Source of the DNA: Heloderma charlesbogerti
Taxonomy: Eukaryota > Chordata > Lepidosauria > Squamata > Helodermatidae
Length of the DNA stretch: 64,000 bases
Assembly (NCBI GenBank): GCA_026122225.1
Contig: JANEZZ010001871.1
Location: 124,001 to 188,000, forward strand
Direction of reading: 5' to 3'
In this document: in pieces, positions 10,941-23,024 of the stretch
Position numbering within the stretch: the first letter of the stretch is position 1
Layout: each line of letters opens with the position of its first letter
Translations under genes and position numbers: made by a program
The notes under the pieces: generated by a model
Seen by the model: only the letters and a program-made list of their open reading frames with translations
Database searches by the model: none
Told to the model about the DNA's origin: nothing

Positions 10941-12032
10941 ATTTGACTACACTAAAACCTTTGATTGTGTGGATCACAACAAACTCTGGCAAATTCTTAA
11001 AGAGATGGGAGTACCAGACCACCTTACCTGTCTCCTGAGAAACCTGTACGAGGGACAAGAAGCAACAGTAAGAACCGGACATGGAACAACCGATTGGTTC
11101 AAAATTAGGAAAGGAGTACGACAAGGCTGCATATTGTCGCCCTGCTTATTTAATTTATATGCAGAGTACATCATGAGAAAAATCGGGTTGGATGAATCAC
11201 AGGTTGGAATTAAGATTGCCGAGAGAATTATCAACAACCTCAGATACGCAGACGGCACCACCCTAATGGCAGAAAGCAAAGAGGATCTAAAGAGACTCAT
11301 GTTGAGGGTGAAAGTGGAGAGTGCAAAAGCTGGTTTGAAACTCAACATTAAAAAAACGAAGATCATGGCATCTGGCCCCATTGCTTCCTGGCATGTAGAA
11401 GGGGAAGAAATGGAAGCAGTGACAGATTTTATTTTCTTGGGCTCCAAGATCACCACAGACGGTGACTGTAGCCATGAAATTAAAAGACGCTTGCTCCTTG
11501 GGAGGAAAGCTATGGCAAACCTAGACAGCATAGTAAGAAGCAGAGACATCACCTTGCCAACAAAGGTCCGTATAATCAAAGCTGTGGTTTTCCCAGTAGC
11601 AACATATGGCTGTGAGAGCTGGACTATAAGGAAGGCTGAGCGCTTTAGAATTGATGCTTTTGAACTGTGGTGCTAGAGAAGACTCTTACGAGTCCCCTGG
11701 ACTGCAAGGACGTCAAATCAGTCCATCCTAAAGGAAATCAACCCTGAGTGCTCATTGGAAGGACAGATACTCAAGCTGAAGCTCAAATATTTTGGCCACC
11801 TAATGCGAAGAGAAAACACCCTGGAAAAGACCCTGATGTTGGGACAGATTGAAGGCAAAGGGAGAAGGGGACGGCAGAGGATGAGATGGCTAGATAGCAT
11901 CACCGATGAAATGAATATGAACTTGAGCACACTCTGGGAGAGAGCGGAGGACAGGAAGGCCTGGAGTGCTATGGTCCATGGGGTCACGAAGAGTCGGACA
12001 TGACTGAACGACTGAACAACAACAACAACAAC
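10941..12032 (+). mobile_element. BovB LINE, 5'-truncated copy B, inactive
   Basis: The frame 10906-11676 covers the RT domain from the FDCVDHNKLW motif and ends at a TAG in ELWC*RR. The same frame then resumes through 12018 with the C-terminal BovB sequence. The catalytic motif reads YADG instead of YADD, and the C-terminal end reads SRT*LND with a second in-frame stop. It ends in the BovB terminus and an (ACA)n tail. More differences from copies A and C show it is older. The target duplication is not clear. Confidence 0.92.
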
Positions 12033-12039
12033 AAATAAT

Positions 12040-13470
12040 TTGCATCTGATCTGCACATAAGGAATGCTTCCATATGCGGCTTTTATGATGCCATCACCCT
12101 GCCGCATTCACAGAAATGTACAGGGGGTCCAGATGACGTCTTCTGCTCACAACCTTCCCACTGCTTTTTCTGCCTTTATCCTTACTGTAGAAAATCCATG
12201 AAGGAAAAAAGGATGGAACAGCTGAATAACACCTTGTAGTTGCTAGTGCCAGGAGCCCTCCATCTGGAAACCACAACAGAAAGCATACTGCCTGGACAAG
12301 TCCAGGGCCATGAAGAGCCACAACCAAATCCAGTCTGTAACCTGACACCCCAAGATTAATGGCCTACACTGGCAGACTGGAAGCTGAACCCTAAATTTCA
12401 GCCAGCAGAATACATGGCTTTGTTGATAAAGTCAGAAGGCTAGGCTCCAAGTATTTATGCCAGGCTTATGTTGGGGAGCTGGTCAGGGGCAGTGTGGATC
12501 CTATGGACCCATTCCCTCCCTGCCCGCAGTCACACCCCGCAACAAGCCCACGTTCTACCCTCATAGAGGGAGCCACTGCAGAAACCTCCTTGGTGGCCAG
12601 GCAGATCCAGGAGCAGGGCTCCAATGCCACGAAAACCCGCCGAGATCAGAACTGTGACCAAGATCTTGGTTTTCTTGGACAATCTACAGGTGCTGTCTAA
12701 GCCCCATAGGATTGGTCTCCTAAATACAATCATTTTATATTTGCACTAGTATGTCTGAAACCTAGTTTTGGCCATGTGTTAATTAATGAGCGGAGCTGCA
12801 TGTGAAATAGGCTATCAATGAGATATGTAGGCTAGTAAACAGAGGTATCTGTGTTTTATTTGCAAAGTATGCATGGAAAGGCATTAAAAATAATTGTCAG
12901 TTTGCCTCCACATTTTGGTTCTAGGGAATTCCACTACCTCCCAAATATAAAAAGCAGGCATTAATATATTCAATAGTCATAATTTTTAAAGGTTTGAGCA
13001 CAACCTTTTTTGAGCCAGATTTCTAAAGAAGATGGGAAAAATGTCAGAAGGAAGAAATCACACTGCCACCGAATTTTCCTCTAAAGGAAATCTTAAAACA
13101 AATTTGGGTGCGTTCCTCTTCTGGCAAAACATCAGAGGAATTCTGATGAAAAGCAAGAGTCTCACTAAAACTGAGGACATTTCTTAGCAGGTTTGCTACA
13201 TATCCAAATTTTAATAGGGAAATAATATCTAGAGCAAGGGAGAGTTGGAAGAATGGAAAGAATGGATTGTTACAAATTGTCATCTCCCCCCGCCCCAGAC
13301 AACAATCTTCAGACAACAGTCTGTAGCCTCCTGAGCCATATGTCCCTGGGCAATAAGTCACTTTGGATCTTTCCCCTCAAAAGCCCTGCTTCTGAGCTAG
13401 AGGGGGATGTTGAGCCACCATCTAGCTCTCAAGAATGCTGACATGTGAACGTACAGGCTAAGACCATGGC
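12040..13470. other. No recognisable gene
   Basis: The region has short frames without family motifs and A/T-rich stretches (12700-13050). No gene is supported. Confidence 0.4.
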
Positions 13471-13479
13471 CAGGCAAAG

Positions 13480-13990
13480 GAGTGTCTGCTTGCAGAAAAG
13501 GCCTCCTCAGGAGTAAAGTCTTCCTTGTAATCAAGGCCCTCCTCATGAGTTGGACTTTTGGCAGGAGGCTAACGAACTGCTGCTGAGCCCTGGGTGGGGC
13601 TCTGGAAGATCTGGCTATATAAGCTTTCAGTCAGGGCCCACTAACCATTGGAAACAATGTCTTACCTTTAGTGTCCTGTATTCCTGATCTTGCCCTATGA
13701 CTGAACTGCAGTGCTACTGACCTCTGGACTTCTGCTTGACTCTGATTTTGGGGCTGCATTTCTGCTTGACCAGTCTCCTTGGCTGTACCTCAGGCCTTTC
13801 TTCCAGAACCCCCGTACTTGCCTGGTAATACTGTGCTTTGGCCATTGCCTGTATCCTGACTACTCCTGCCTTAAATTGATTCTATGCTGGACTGATCCCG
13901 CTGTGTTTGACTATTTGCTTGCCTATTGACTAGCCTCTTGGATTTGCCCCTTTATTGCTTAACACATAGTCTGACCCAGCCAGAGCAGGA
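13480..13990 (+). repeat. Possible LTR-like segment
   Basis: A TATA-like TATATAAGCTT at about 13615 is followed by some 350 bp of C/T-rich sequence of the type CTGGACTTCTGCTTGACTCT, ending near GTCTGACCCAGCCAGAGCAG. Reptile LTR elements can look like this, but no paired LTR, primer site or coding region was found. Weak call. Confidence 0.25.
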
Positions 13991-14074
13991 CACAAATGGA
14001 TGGGTAAGTCAGAAAGATGCAATTGAGCAAAGGACCTACAGTGGCTAGGATACAAAGCCAGCCACAACGCCAGC

Positions 14075-14111
14075 CCTACCATTAGGCAGAGTAAAGCAGC
14101 TGCCTCAGACA
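14075..14111. repeat. End fragment of hAT-like MITE (CCAGCCCTACCATTAGGCAG)
   Basis: It matches the terminus of the MITE family at 16449 and 50624, and is cut by the 5S-bearing element that follows at 14112. Confidence 0.5.
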
Positions 14112-14715
14112 GCTGACTTTGGGGGCCAATCTACACTTACGGGGTTTTTTTTTTGCTTCCAATGAGGTTTCACCATCTGTCTTTCAGACTATGCAGTACC
14201 TGCCTCGAATTGGAACCGGAATTTCCTGCTTCTGTGCTACTGCTTTCAATACCCTGATATCCTGGTATTTCCCCTTAATATGCTCTGATTTTCCGCATTG
14301 GTTACCATATCTGGTTGTAGTCCCCTCCCATGCCTGTCCATATAAGGCAGTGTTTGTATTTCCCTCTTGTCCAATCACAGCGCTCGATGGTCTCATGTCA
14401 TCTTCCGGCTACTATTTGCATATGCTCAGCACTCACATTTCCTCAGCAACAAGCAAAGGGCTGGATGTGCGTGCGCTTGTCTGATCTCAGAAGCTCAGCA
14501 GGGTCAGCCATGGTCAGTACTTGGATGGGAGTCTGCCTGGGAATCAGGCTTCCTGCACTGAGCAGGGGGTTGTTCTATCCCTTCAAATGAGACTAAGTTT
14601 TACCTCCCTCTATCCCCCGCTTCGGCTTTTTAAAAAAAACATTACGGCATTATCTTCAAAGAAGCAAATCTTAAAAGAAGCAAATCTTTGAAGAATCATA
14701 GCTTCTCCTGATTGC
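14112..14715 (+). mobile_element. Half copy of the 5S-bearing foldback element
   Basis: It begins GACTTTGGGGGCCAATCTAC, the same terminus as at 4738. Then come about 350 bp that match the right outer part of the 4738-5778 element in inverse orientation (for example CCTCGAATTGGAACCGGAAT, and the tract ending CAGCAACAAGCAAAGGG). The 5S segment follows (14478-14560), then GAGCAGGGGGTTGTTCTATC and TTCAAATGAGACTAAG, then the A/T-rich centre (GGCATTATCTTCAAAGAAGC). The second arm is missing, so it is a single-arm deletion derivative or the ancestral form. Confidence 0.65.
14478..14562 (+). repeat. 5S rRNA-derived segment in half copy
   Basis: It reads CTTGTCTGATCTCAGAAGCT, CAGCAGGGTCAGCCATGGTC and ACTTGGATGGGAGTCTGCCT. 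The 5S A-box region is nearly kept and the C box has two changes. The downstream junction CAGGCTTCCTGCACTGAGCA is the same as at 4996. Confidence 0.85.
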
Positions 14716-14719
14716 TCTG

Positions 14720-16145
14720 CAAACTTGCTCAGGCAAGCATAAATGTTTTCATAGTCCCGTCCATGCTCGCTGCACAGAAAGAAAAACACACACATATCCA
14801 GGCAAACAGTCCTCAGTGTCCATGGATTAACATCAATAAAAATGTCTGTGGACAATTTTAATGTCATCTCAGTAGCAGGGGACAAACACAGGCCAGTCTT
14901 GAAAGATGCGAAGCCTAGCCAGGAAGATTTTCAGAATGTGTATTTCAAAATATTTTCTTTTTGAAGGGCAGAAGACAATATGAAGCCTTTTAAGAACATC
15001 ATTAACAGATGAGATAGCCAATTTGGAGGGGCGGGGGAATCTGCTACCTGGGCAAGGTCTGGAAGTAGGGTCTGAGCCCAGCAGCCTTTGGTGCATCTGG
15101 GAAGTGGAGTCCAATCCAATGCAAAAACTACTCATCTGGTGTACAGCTATTAAAAATGCCTGAGGAAGAAGAAAAAACCGCATGCCCCTGCCTTTCTGGA
15201 AACTCGCCCAGAAGTCAAGATGTATGAATCACAAATCAGCAAAACTCAGACACGGAGGTTCGCTGAATTCCACCCTGAATTTGTTCCAACTCATGTCTAT
15301 ATTGGATTGCAACCTTTTTTTCTTTTCACATGAAAATCCATGTTTATCTTCCTGCACATTCTTCCATGACTTGTGCATTTTTTCAGATCTGTGTTTGATT
15401 CTGGGAGGTGTGAACTGGGGAAATTCTGGTAAAAAATGAACTGAAGTCAATTTCTCATACCCCTACCCAAAAGCAAGCCACGCAACTCTATCGTAAAGGC
15501 TTCTGGAATGTCGTTTGAAATGCCAGGGTGACATGGAAGGTTCTAATAAACAATGTCTTCCTAGCATGATCTAAAAGCACCCATTTCATCATGCTCATTG
15601 CATGCCAGTACTTTAAAGTTGACTACCCTCCCTTCAGTCCAAAGTGTATTGAAAACCACAGTGCCCAAGCATTAAAAATCTCATGAACAGAATCTTAACG
15701 GCTGTAGTGATACAGCCGCATTGACAGCTGATTCTTTTATGTATATAAAAGAATCCTAGCTGTATACCTATATCCTGTACTTAGCAATTACCTTCTCTAC
15801 TGGAGTGTTCCAAGTGTTTTATATGCATCATCTCAGTACATCTTTATAGGAGTGTTTCTCATTATTTTTCTGACTTAAAACCGAAGGCAGGCTGTTATTA
15901 CATCCCAAAGGATTTACTTTTAGGGTATAAGAGTAATGTATGCCACCAATTTTAATTAATAATTTAATTTAAGTTCTTGAATTAGTTTAACAAAGTTTTT
16001 TTTTTTTTTTACTTTTCTCATACATTTAAAGCCTCTAATCCCAAAGCACTGAAATTCCCAGAGCACTGATCCAGGCAGAGATGCAACAGGGGACCTCCTC
16101 TGAGGGATGTCATTCTGGACTGTTTCTATATCATTGGTGTCATTG
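14720..16145. other. No recognisable gene
   Basis: A poly-T run at about 15998-16011 and an imperfect direct repeat of CAGCTG/GTATATAAAAGAATCC near 15730-15770 are the only structures noted. Confidence 0.4.
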
Positions 16146-16147
16146 GA

Positions 16148-16366
16148 CAGGAACATAGGAAGATGACCTTATACAAGGTCAGACTATTTGTCCATCTTGT
16201 AGCCCAGTATTGTTGACTCTGACAGGAGGTCTCCTGGGTCATAGGCAGAGGTCTTCCCCATTATCTGCTACCTGAGCCTTTTTTTAAACTGGAGATGCCA
16301 AGGATTGAATCAGGAATATTCTGCATGCAAAGCAGGTGCTCTACCACTGAGATCTGGCCCCTCCCC
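16148..16366 (-). mobile_element. tRNA-derived SINE, degraded
   Basis: On the minus strand it starts GGGGCCAGATCTCAGTGGTA and GAGCACCTGCTTTGCATGCA (tRNA-like head), then ATTCAATCC (B-box region), and ends with TAAGGTCATCTTCCTATGTTC. It is the same family as 3405-3598 and retains the head better. Confidence 0.72.
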
Positions 16367-16448
16367 TTGGATCATTCAATCACTCCTGATGGAGAGATAC
16401 GACAGAATTACTTACCCTTGGAGGAAACTGGAAGGAAGCATATCCTGA

Positions 16449-16715
16449 AGGGCTAGCCCTACCATTAGGCAGAATGAGGAAGCTGCCTCAATCAGCAGAT
16501 ACTGGAGGGGTTGGGGGACAGAGCTATATGTGTGCCACATGGCTTGCCCTGTGCACCCTAAGCTAGCTTGCTGCCCTCTGGTGGAGTGGAGGATGCTGTC
16601 CTGTAAGATCCAACTGCCAGTCTGGTTGGCTTCTGTACACAGAATGGGAGAGGTGCCATCTTGTCTTTTGCCTTGGGTAGCAAAATGTTTTAGGCTGGCC
16701 CTGACATCCAGAACC
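16449..16715. repeat. hAT-like MITE, near-complete
   Basis: The left end is GGGCTAGCCCTACCATTAGG with CAGAATGAGGAAGCTGCCTC. The right end is AGCAAAATGTTTTAGGCTGG followed by CCCTGAC. Inverted ends GGGCTAGCCCT/AGGCTGGCCCT and the interior AGCTAGCTTGCTGCCCTCTG define the family seen also at 9397, 29080 and 50624. Confidence 0.6.
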
Positions 16716-16854
16716 TCACAGAAGCCTGTAATGGTTTAATTAAGGTAAAGAAAGAGTTGCAAGAAAGAGTTGCATAGTACACCAATTGTTCATTCAAGTA
16801 ACCCCAGCATGCCTCAGTACATTGTTTGGTGATGTGACTGCCCTGTTCCAACTA

Positions 16855-16990
16855 CCCTGTATGGTCAAATCACCATTATTATCCTCACAAGAGGTAGAGG
16901 CTGCGAGAACAGCAACTCATCCAGGGCCACCTAGTGGGTTTGTGGTTGCGGTGAGATTTGAACCAGGGATGGCCTTCCCTGCTGATAAAC
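16855..16990 (-). repeat. MIR/CORE-SINE-like fragment
   Basis: The plus strand has TTATTATCCTCACAAGAGGT, a spacer, CCAGGGCCACCTAGTGGG and GATTTGAACCAGGGATGG. This matches in order the reverse of a MIR-type tRNA-SINE (B box on the minus strand, GGTTCAAAT). Degraded. Confidence 0.45.
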
Positions 16991-16999
16991 ATAATTCTA

Positions 17000-18830
17000 T
17001 TTGCCGTACTGCTCCACCAGGTCTTAGTCATAGCAATTGCAATGTATTTTGTCTTCTTTTAGAGCCAAAGGACAGCTATTGTCTTCCTCTCCAAAGCTGG
17101 GAGGTGCCAAGGGGGAATCCCCAGCCATGACAACTGTAAGTTCAAACTCAAATATAATTGACATGAATTTTCTCACTTCCTTTAGGGAAATTTTGCTTGT
17201 AATCCTTTATCATTTCCAAGTGTTAATAGTTACATTCTGACTAAAGAATGATACCCATCAGAAACAAGCCTGGTTGAGGGGTGGGGGTTTTATATGAAAA
17301 AAATTGGTGGGCGTGAGAGATGCTTGGCACCCTTCATATTCAATTACCAGTCCTCTCCTGTAAGCAAGCAAAACCGTGCACACGCACATTATCTAGGCAA
17401 ATGTAGGTTTGGGAACACCTTGAGAAACAAGGTTCCGTGTTATCATGACAAGTGTGGGTATCACCCTAAAGACCCAAATAACCTATAAGTATGGTCTCTA
17501 GCAACGTAAGGAAACAATTGTTGAGTTCAGTTCCTCTTCTGGAGAGAACTGAAAGGACAACCTTTTATCATAGACTGAATGAGCCACTTCTAACTGTAAT
17601 GGTTTCATTGACTTCCATGAAGTCAATAGTTTTATCCCATGCACTTAGTCATTCTATTATTATATTTAAAAGTGACATCTTTTCAAAATATGAACTTCGT
17701 TAAAGATAACAAAGCTAATTGTTTTCTTTGCAAACATTTTTCTTCATTAACATAAAAAAAGATATTGCGAGCATGCAGCCCTTACAACAGTGATTACCGA
17801 AGTATCTTTTCATTAATTCATTCTTATAATCCACTTGCTACTACGTTTATTTTCAAAGTCTAGAAATATGGGAAGTGGAAACAACTCTGACAATTTTGTG
17901 TATTGACTGGACCCAAGGGAAAATTCATATAGTACAGAGTTGCAGATATCACTTGATAGCCTTGAGGTGTGAAGCTTCAACCATCAGTTTTCATGTAGAT
18001 CATCCATCAGAATTATTGTCTGTTATTAATTGCCCAGCCATGGAAACCATCATGGGAAGGACAAGCCTATCACAAGTAGGAGATCTCCTAAAATTTAAAT
18101 TGACCTAATCCTAAGTGTTAAAGTAACAATTGTCTTTGTATAAAATGAGCACCATAAAAATCCTTCAACAAAGTGATTGTGGTTAAATCAAATATGATAT
18201 TAATGTGGTATCAAGCAATATTTTGGAGAAAATATTTTGTTTGTATCTGAAAGAAAGAGTTGCATGAACTTTTGAAATTCCTCCATGGGGCGAACAGTAT
18301 TTTCAGTCCAGCCAAGAGAGAGGTAATTGTAAAGTAGTTGTCCTTGCATTCACTGAATGTATAATATTTCCATGGCAGAAAGAATCTATTATTTTCATTC
18401 CGTTGCAGTTCCATGCCATTGCCACAGTTGCAAAGATTCCCCGGAGAAGTCAAGAGGTCCTCCACCATGCTACAGGATAGATATAAGCCTGAATTTCTGG
18501 TCCATATTCTGCTAGCACAATGCCCTTAGAGTCAATGATCAAGTCAGCTAATGCATCAAATGTTTAAAAAGTTTTAAACAACTATTTCTACTTAATCCCA
18601 TTGGATAAATAAGCTGCAGATTTAGTGTCAGTTGACTTAAATCAATAGGTTTGAAACTTTTCCATTCAGGCGAATTTGCTGCTCCAACATCTCCTCTTGG
18701 TTGTTAGAATCAAACATTCATCTTGTAGCGGACAGGAAACATGTCTAACTGAATGGACCGTTTGATAATGCCAGCCCCTTCAAAACCATCCTAGAAAGGA
18801 AACAACTAAATATTGTGAATAAAATATCTT
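17000..18830. other. No further gene; may include the TMEM26 3' UTR
   Basis: Non-repetitive A/T-rich sequence directly downstream of the TMEM26 stop (stop at 18836-18834, gene on the minus strand). The lack of obvious repeats from about 17.0 to 18.8 kb fits a long 3' UTR plus flank, but no poly(A) site is certain; AATAAA on the minus strand reads at about 17850-17845. Confidence 0.35.
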
Positions 18831-18833
18831 AGT

Positions 18834-19252
18834 TCATAGGCTTTCGGCCGTGACTGGTGAGGAATCCTCCAGAGGAATGGTAACACACTCCTTTTCTTCA
18901 GTATCACAGTTGTTGGGTGGAAGACTGATATTTTTAGGCTCACATGGGCAACATCCAACTCCTCCTTTCCGGCTGTTTGACTGATACCGCAGGGAGGCAT
19001 GGAAGTCTAACGATAACACTACTAAACGGTAGAGATGTAACATCACGCTTAAGATATTCTTAGCTGTGAAAAACACCAGCATTTGGTTCATGACTTTAAA
19101 ATGGCCTATCAGTATCAAGCGCACAATAAGAAAAGGGCCATCTTGTATGAACAAGCCAATGCCAATGTTCCAAAGGTCTGCGCTGTGTCTGCAGAGAAGC
19201 AAACGGAAGATTCTCTTGGACGAGGGAGATAGACTGCAGTCGACGTGCTGCA
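18834..19252 (-). CDS. TMEM26: TMEM26 coding exon 6, C-terminus and stop (residues 217-355)
   Basis: This last coding exon follows a TTTATTTGCAG acceptor. It encodes the conserved motif HSADLWNIGIGLFIQDGPFL with a membrane segment at about residues 245-266, then a second at about 272-299 (NQMLVFFTAKNILSVMLHLY). The tail from about residue 300 is cytoplasm-like, polar and cysteine-containing (GCCPC), and ends SSPVTAESL before TGA at 18836-18834. Mammalian proteins end in a similar serine-rich tail. No AATAAA is seen close downstream on this strand; the nearest clear one reads at about 17850-17845, which would give a 3' UTR near 1 kb. Confidence 0.95.
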
Positions 19253-19259
19253 CTGCAAA

Positions 19260-21960
19260 TAAAGGAGGATATCTGAATGTATTTATTTCACATTAATGCC
19301 ATGCATCAAGTGACATGGGGCCTTCAGGAAAAGGTTTAAGGAGTTGTTGGGGAATAACATGACTACTTACTTGACTGGGCTGAGCCTGCATTTGTGTCTT
19401 GTGCACAACATGGTTAACTCTGCATCTTGTGTCCACCCAACCACCTCATGTTAATTGACATTTCACAGGGCAACATGGCAAACCTCTGTTTTTCATAGGA
19501 TTCTAGTTCCCTTGGTGGTGTCACCCCTAGGATCAGAAAGTATGCTTGTGAGCCTGTGTAGTTCATACTCCCCACATTTCTTTCATTCTGTCCTTGCCAC
19601 TAGGCCCCAGACAAAAGTGAGCAATATCAGGAGAGTTATTGCTGTCTCTCAATCCTTGTCTCGGTTGGGGATGCTCAAACTCTTTTGGCTTTACTGGGGG
19701 CACACTGACTCCCATGGGGTCCCTCTCACTTTCAGAAAAGTAGGTTTGGGTGCTTTTTTGAAGTGTAGCACCAGAGTTCATAATACGGTAAAGCCCTTCA
19801 AACAACACAGTTCCATGTAGATCATACTACCACACAGTCAGCAAAAGTGTGCATCTGCAGGGCTGGCGTCACAGGTTAGCATGGCCAGACACCTGCTGAG
19901 GGCACACAGCCCAGTAGGGGGCCCACGGACAAGAGCCCCCTGGCTCTGCTCCCCTCTTCACTGATGCAACCTGCTTGTTCACCCATCTCTCTGTCTGTCT
20001 CTGACCCAGGCAACAGTGATTGTGAGGAAGAGGAGGAGCAGGGACAGTAGCTAGCAACAGTGGTGTAGCTAGGTAATTTTAGACTCCTGGCGGGAGGGGG
20101 GGCTTTAGATGGCCACGTGTATTGCTTCAGTTGTGAAACCCCAAACAGCCATTCCCTGCTTTTGAACTGCTTCTACATTCCTGACATGTGAGACCAACAA
20201 CAACACAACTGGCTGCCAAGCCTGATTTTTTAAAACAAAATCCTCCGAGCATGTGCAGGTCTGCATTTTAACTTCAAATCATAGCTCTATCCTGACTACA
20301 GGAATAAAATAGAGACTGCTTCTACTCTCCTAATGTGTCTTCGTAACCTGCCACTCTCTGGGTGATCATCTGGGGCCCTGGACTTTGGCCCCAAGTTCCA
20401 GCCCTGGCTGCACCCACTGATGACAATGCTGGTGAGAAAGGAGACTCCGCCAGGGAGGGGGCCCATTAAAGGTATCTTGTCCAAGGGCCCTCCAAAGGCT
20501 GGAGCCGGCAATGATCGGCACCCACCCTTAGGGTTTATTCACATGTTACATTAGGCAGTTTTGTCAAGACATAGTAGCCATTCCCATGTCTTCATTCACA
20601 GGAGCAATATAACATGTGGTTTATAGTCTCAGCTCTGACAATCTGCATTTTGGAACACTGCAGATATGCTTTGGCTCACATGTTGCATTTTTCATGTCAG
20701 TGCTAGTGCAGAGACAACACCTGGATCTGCAAAAACCTGCGTTGGTGCAAAATGTGAACTGGCTCTATGACTTCAGCTCAGATCACAGAATTCACAGCCA
20801 TCCAGATGTAGTCTTATGCTGCCATGTCCAAAGGTGGACTTGCACATTCAGGATTGACAAGCTGTATTTGCACTCAAAGCGTGTGAACAGTTCGCCTTTA
20901 GGCATCACAGCAGCAGCAGCACAACTGGAAGAGTGAGACACCTGTACAGCAGGCCAGCTGCACATGCTACAACATTCGGAGCCAAAGTCTGAGATACTAT
21001 ATCTTTAACATAATGTTGTAATAGGATACAAAGAAGGGTGAGGCTTAATCAATAGGAGTTAGCAGCTAGCGATCCCGGGGCCAAACCTGGCCTCCCTGGG
21101 GATACCGTCTCCCCTCCAACCCTGCAGGCAAAAGATGTGGATGAGGAGCACCAAAAGCAGCAGGGCTTGCAACAGAGCTTTTGGGGAGAGGGAGGTATGA
21201 CCTTGGCCTGCCACCTTCCACTCTCAAAGTGGCTCTCCAGCAAAACTTGGGAAATATGATTTTTGAATGGCATGTTTTGCTTCTCTTCCACATCGGGCAG
21301 AGTGAGACGGCTGACTCAGGTAGCGGGTGCTGGGGGGAAGCAGCAGCATCTCCCTTCTCTGGTCATCCATGCTTCTCAGCTGGTGCACTGGCAGCAGCCT
21401 TACTTGCTTGTGGCTGGCCTGGGCTAGCTGGTTGTCTCATCTAGTTGCCTTCTCCCAGTTCATCACATACAGCGCCCTTGGGAAAGGCCCATGACTGAGG
21501 AAGCACGCAGAGGCAGGCAGCCCATCCCATGCCCTTTAGCAGACATTGTGCATGCGCGTACACGGCTCTGCTCACGTGACACACTCACATGACACACTTG
21601 CACTGCAGCATTTTGAGTGGGCAGCAAAAGCAGGCACTGCAGTTCATCACACTTGCTCGACAAGGGCTTCATGCCCAGATTAGTGAAGGGAACCCAGAAC
21701 CCTGCCTGAGACAAAGAGGCTGGTCCAGGCTTTAAGGCAGCCCTTTACCATGGCTTATGTTTGTTTGAGTTCAGCCAGAGTGGCCTCTAGTCTCTAAAGC
21801 TAGCAGTTGTGAGAAATAGCCCTTGCTCATAGCTAAACAAGGCTTTGGGTGACAGCCAAATTCCCACTAAACTGCCCTTTGGTGACACCTAGGAGATGAA
21901 AAATGAGGAGCAAACCTCTTACACTCTTTACTAAAGTCCTTGGAAATATTGAATGTTACT
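19260..21960. other. TMEM26 intron 5; repeats
   Basis: An element at about 19859-20506 has inverted ends (CAGGGCTGGCGTCACAGG and AGGCTGGAGCCGGCAATG) and the paired words GGGGGCCCACGG and GGGGGCCCATTA, consistent with a hAT-like MITE. Within it, CAGTGGTGTAGCTAGGTAAT at about 20060 marks another insert. The rest carries no coding motif. Confidence 0.4.
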
Positions 21961-21963
21961 AAC

Positions 21964-22040
21964 CTGCAAGATCCAGGGGAAACTGCAACATACTCCAGGT
22001 CCATACGCCTAGAATTACATACACGAGGACATGCTTGTTC
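21964..22040 (-). CDS. TMEM26: TMEM26 coding exon 5 (residues 191-216 plus 1 nt)
   Basis: This 77-nt exon starts with the G that completes Arg191 and encodes NKHVLVYVILGVWTWSML and on to FPLDLA. The run at about residues 196-216 is a membrane segment, and WTWSMLQFPLDLA is essentially invariant with the mammalian protein as I recall it. The acceptor is TTTGTTTCAG (22050-22041) and the donor is CAG/GTTAGT at 21963. It ends with one G that pairs with TG of exon 6. Confidence 0.93.
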
Positions 22041-23024
22041 CTGAAACAAACAAAAGCAAATAACATCAGTGTAAAAAACAATCCCTCCAAAGCACATGGA
22101 ATGCCATAATTGTGGGTGCCCTGATCAAGCCACCCATAGTTATGGTTGGGAACACTATTTGGCATAGCTTTGGGGTCAGTTTTGGGGGCACAGCTAAGCT
22201 CCCCTTTGTCCAATCTGCCCAAATTTTGCACGTAGATAGCTATGTAATTTTCCAGTGGATTAGCTAGGTTTGGTGCATAACAAAGTTTATTATAGGATGT
22301 TGTTGGGAAAAAGGATTCACCCCTCATGTAGGGCCTCATGGACAGAAATTGGCATTGCCTTTTGAGACATAGGTCTGTGGGGAGTTCTTCTGGTGCATAG
22401 GCTATGGTAGAAAATATTTTGAGTGTGAAAATTCAAGAAAAAAGAGTGAAAAGGTGTGACCAACTGCCTGTCTACTGAAATATATATGGAAAGCTACCAA
22501 ATTTGCCAGGCTGGGAGAGAATGGGTTAACTAGCAGTGAGGTCAAAGTCCTGCAAGATGGGTCAGGGATTGTGGGACATATGAGCATCACCCACCAAATC
22601 CCACTTGTTTGTATTGAGGGAAGTTGGTTGGAGCCTTCGGGATGTCCACGCCGAGTTGTGGCATGAAGCCCAAGCGGGGGGGATTTAAAGGGGCCCTATG
22701 GAGCCCCATGGCAGAGCAGCTTGGGCCAGGTCAGTCAAGGCAGGGAGAGGGAATTACAGGGGCTGTGCCCTGCCCCTGCAGAAGGGTGGTTGATTCACGT
22801 TTTTTGTTTCCATGGGGTTGTGACTGACTAAATAGGGGTAAGGGGAATGCATTTAAATCTGTGCTGCCATGTTGTGTGACAGTGTATTTGGGTTTGGTGT
22901 ATGTGTGTAGGGGATTTGCAAACTGATAAATTTTTACGTGTGTGTGCGTTTGCATATAGTGTTTGGTGTGGGTGGATGCTATCCTTAATAGAAATCCTCT
23001 TCAATTTATGGTGATGCCATTTAG

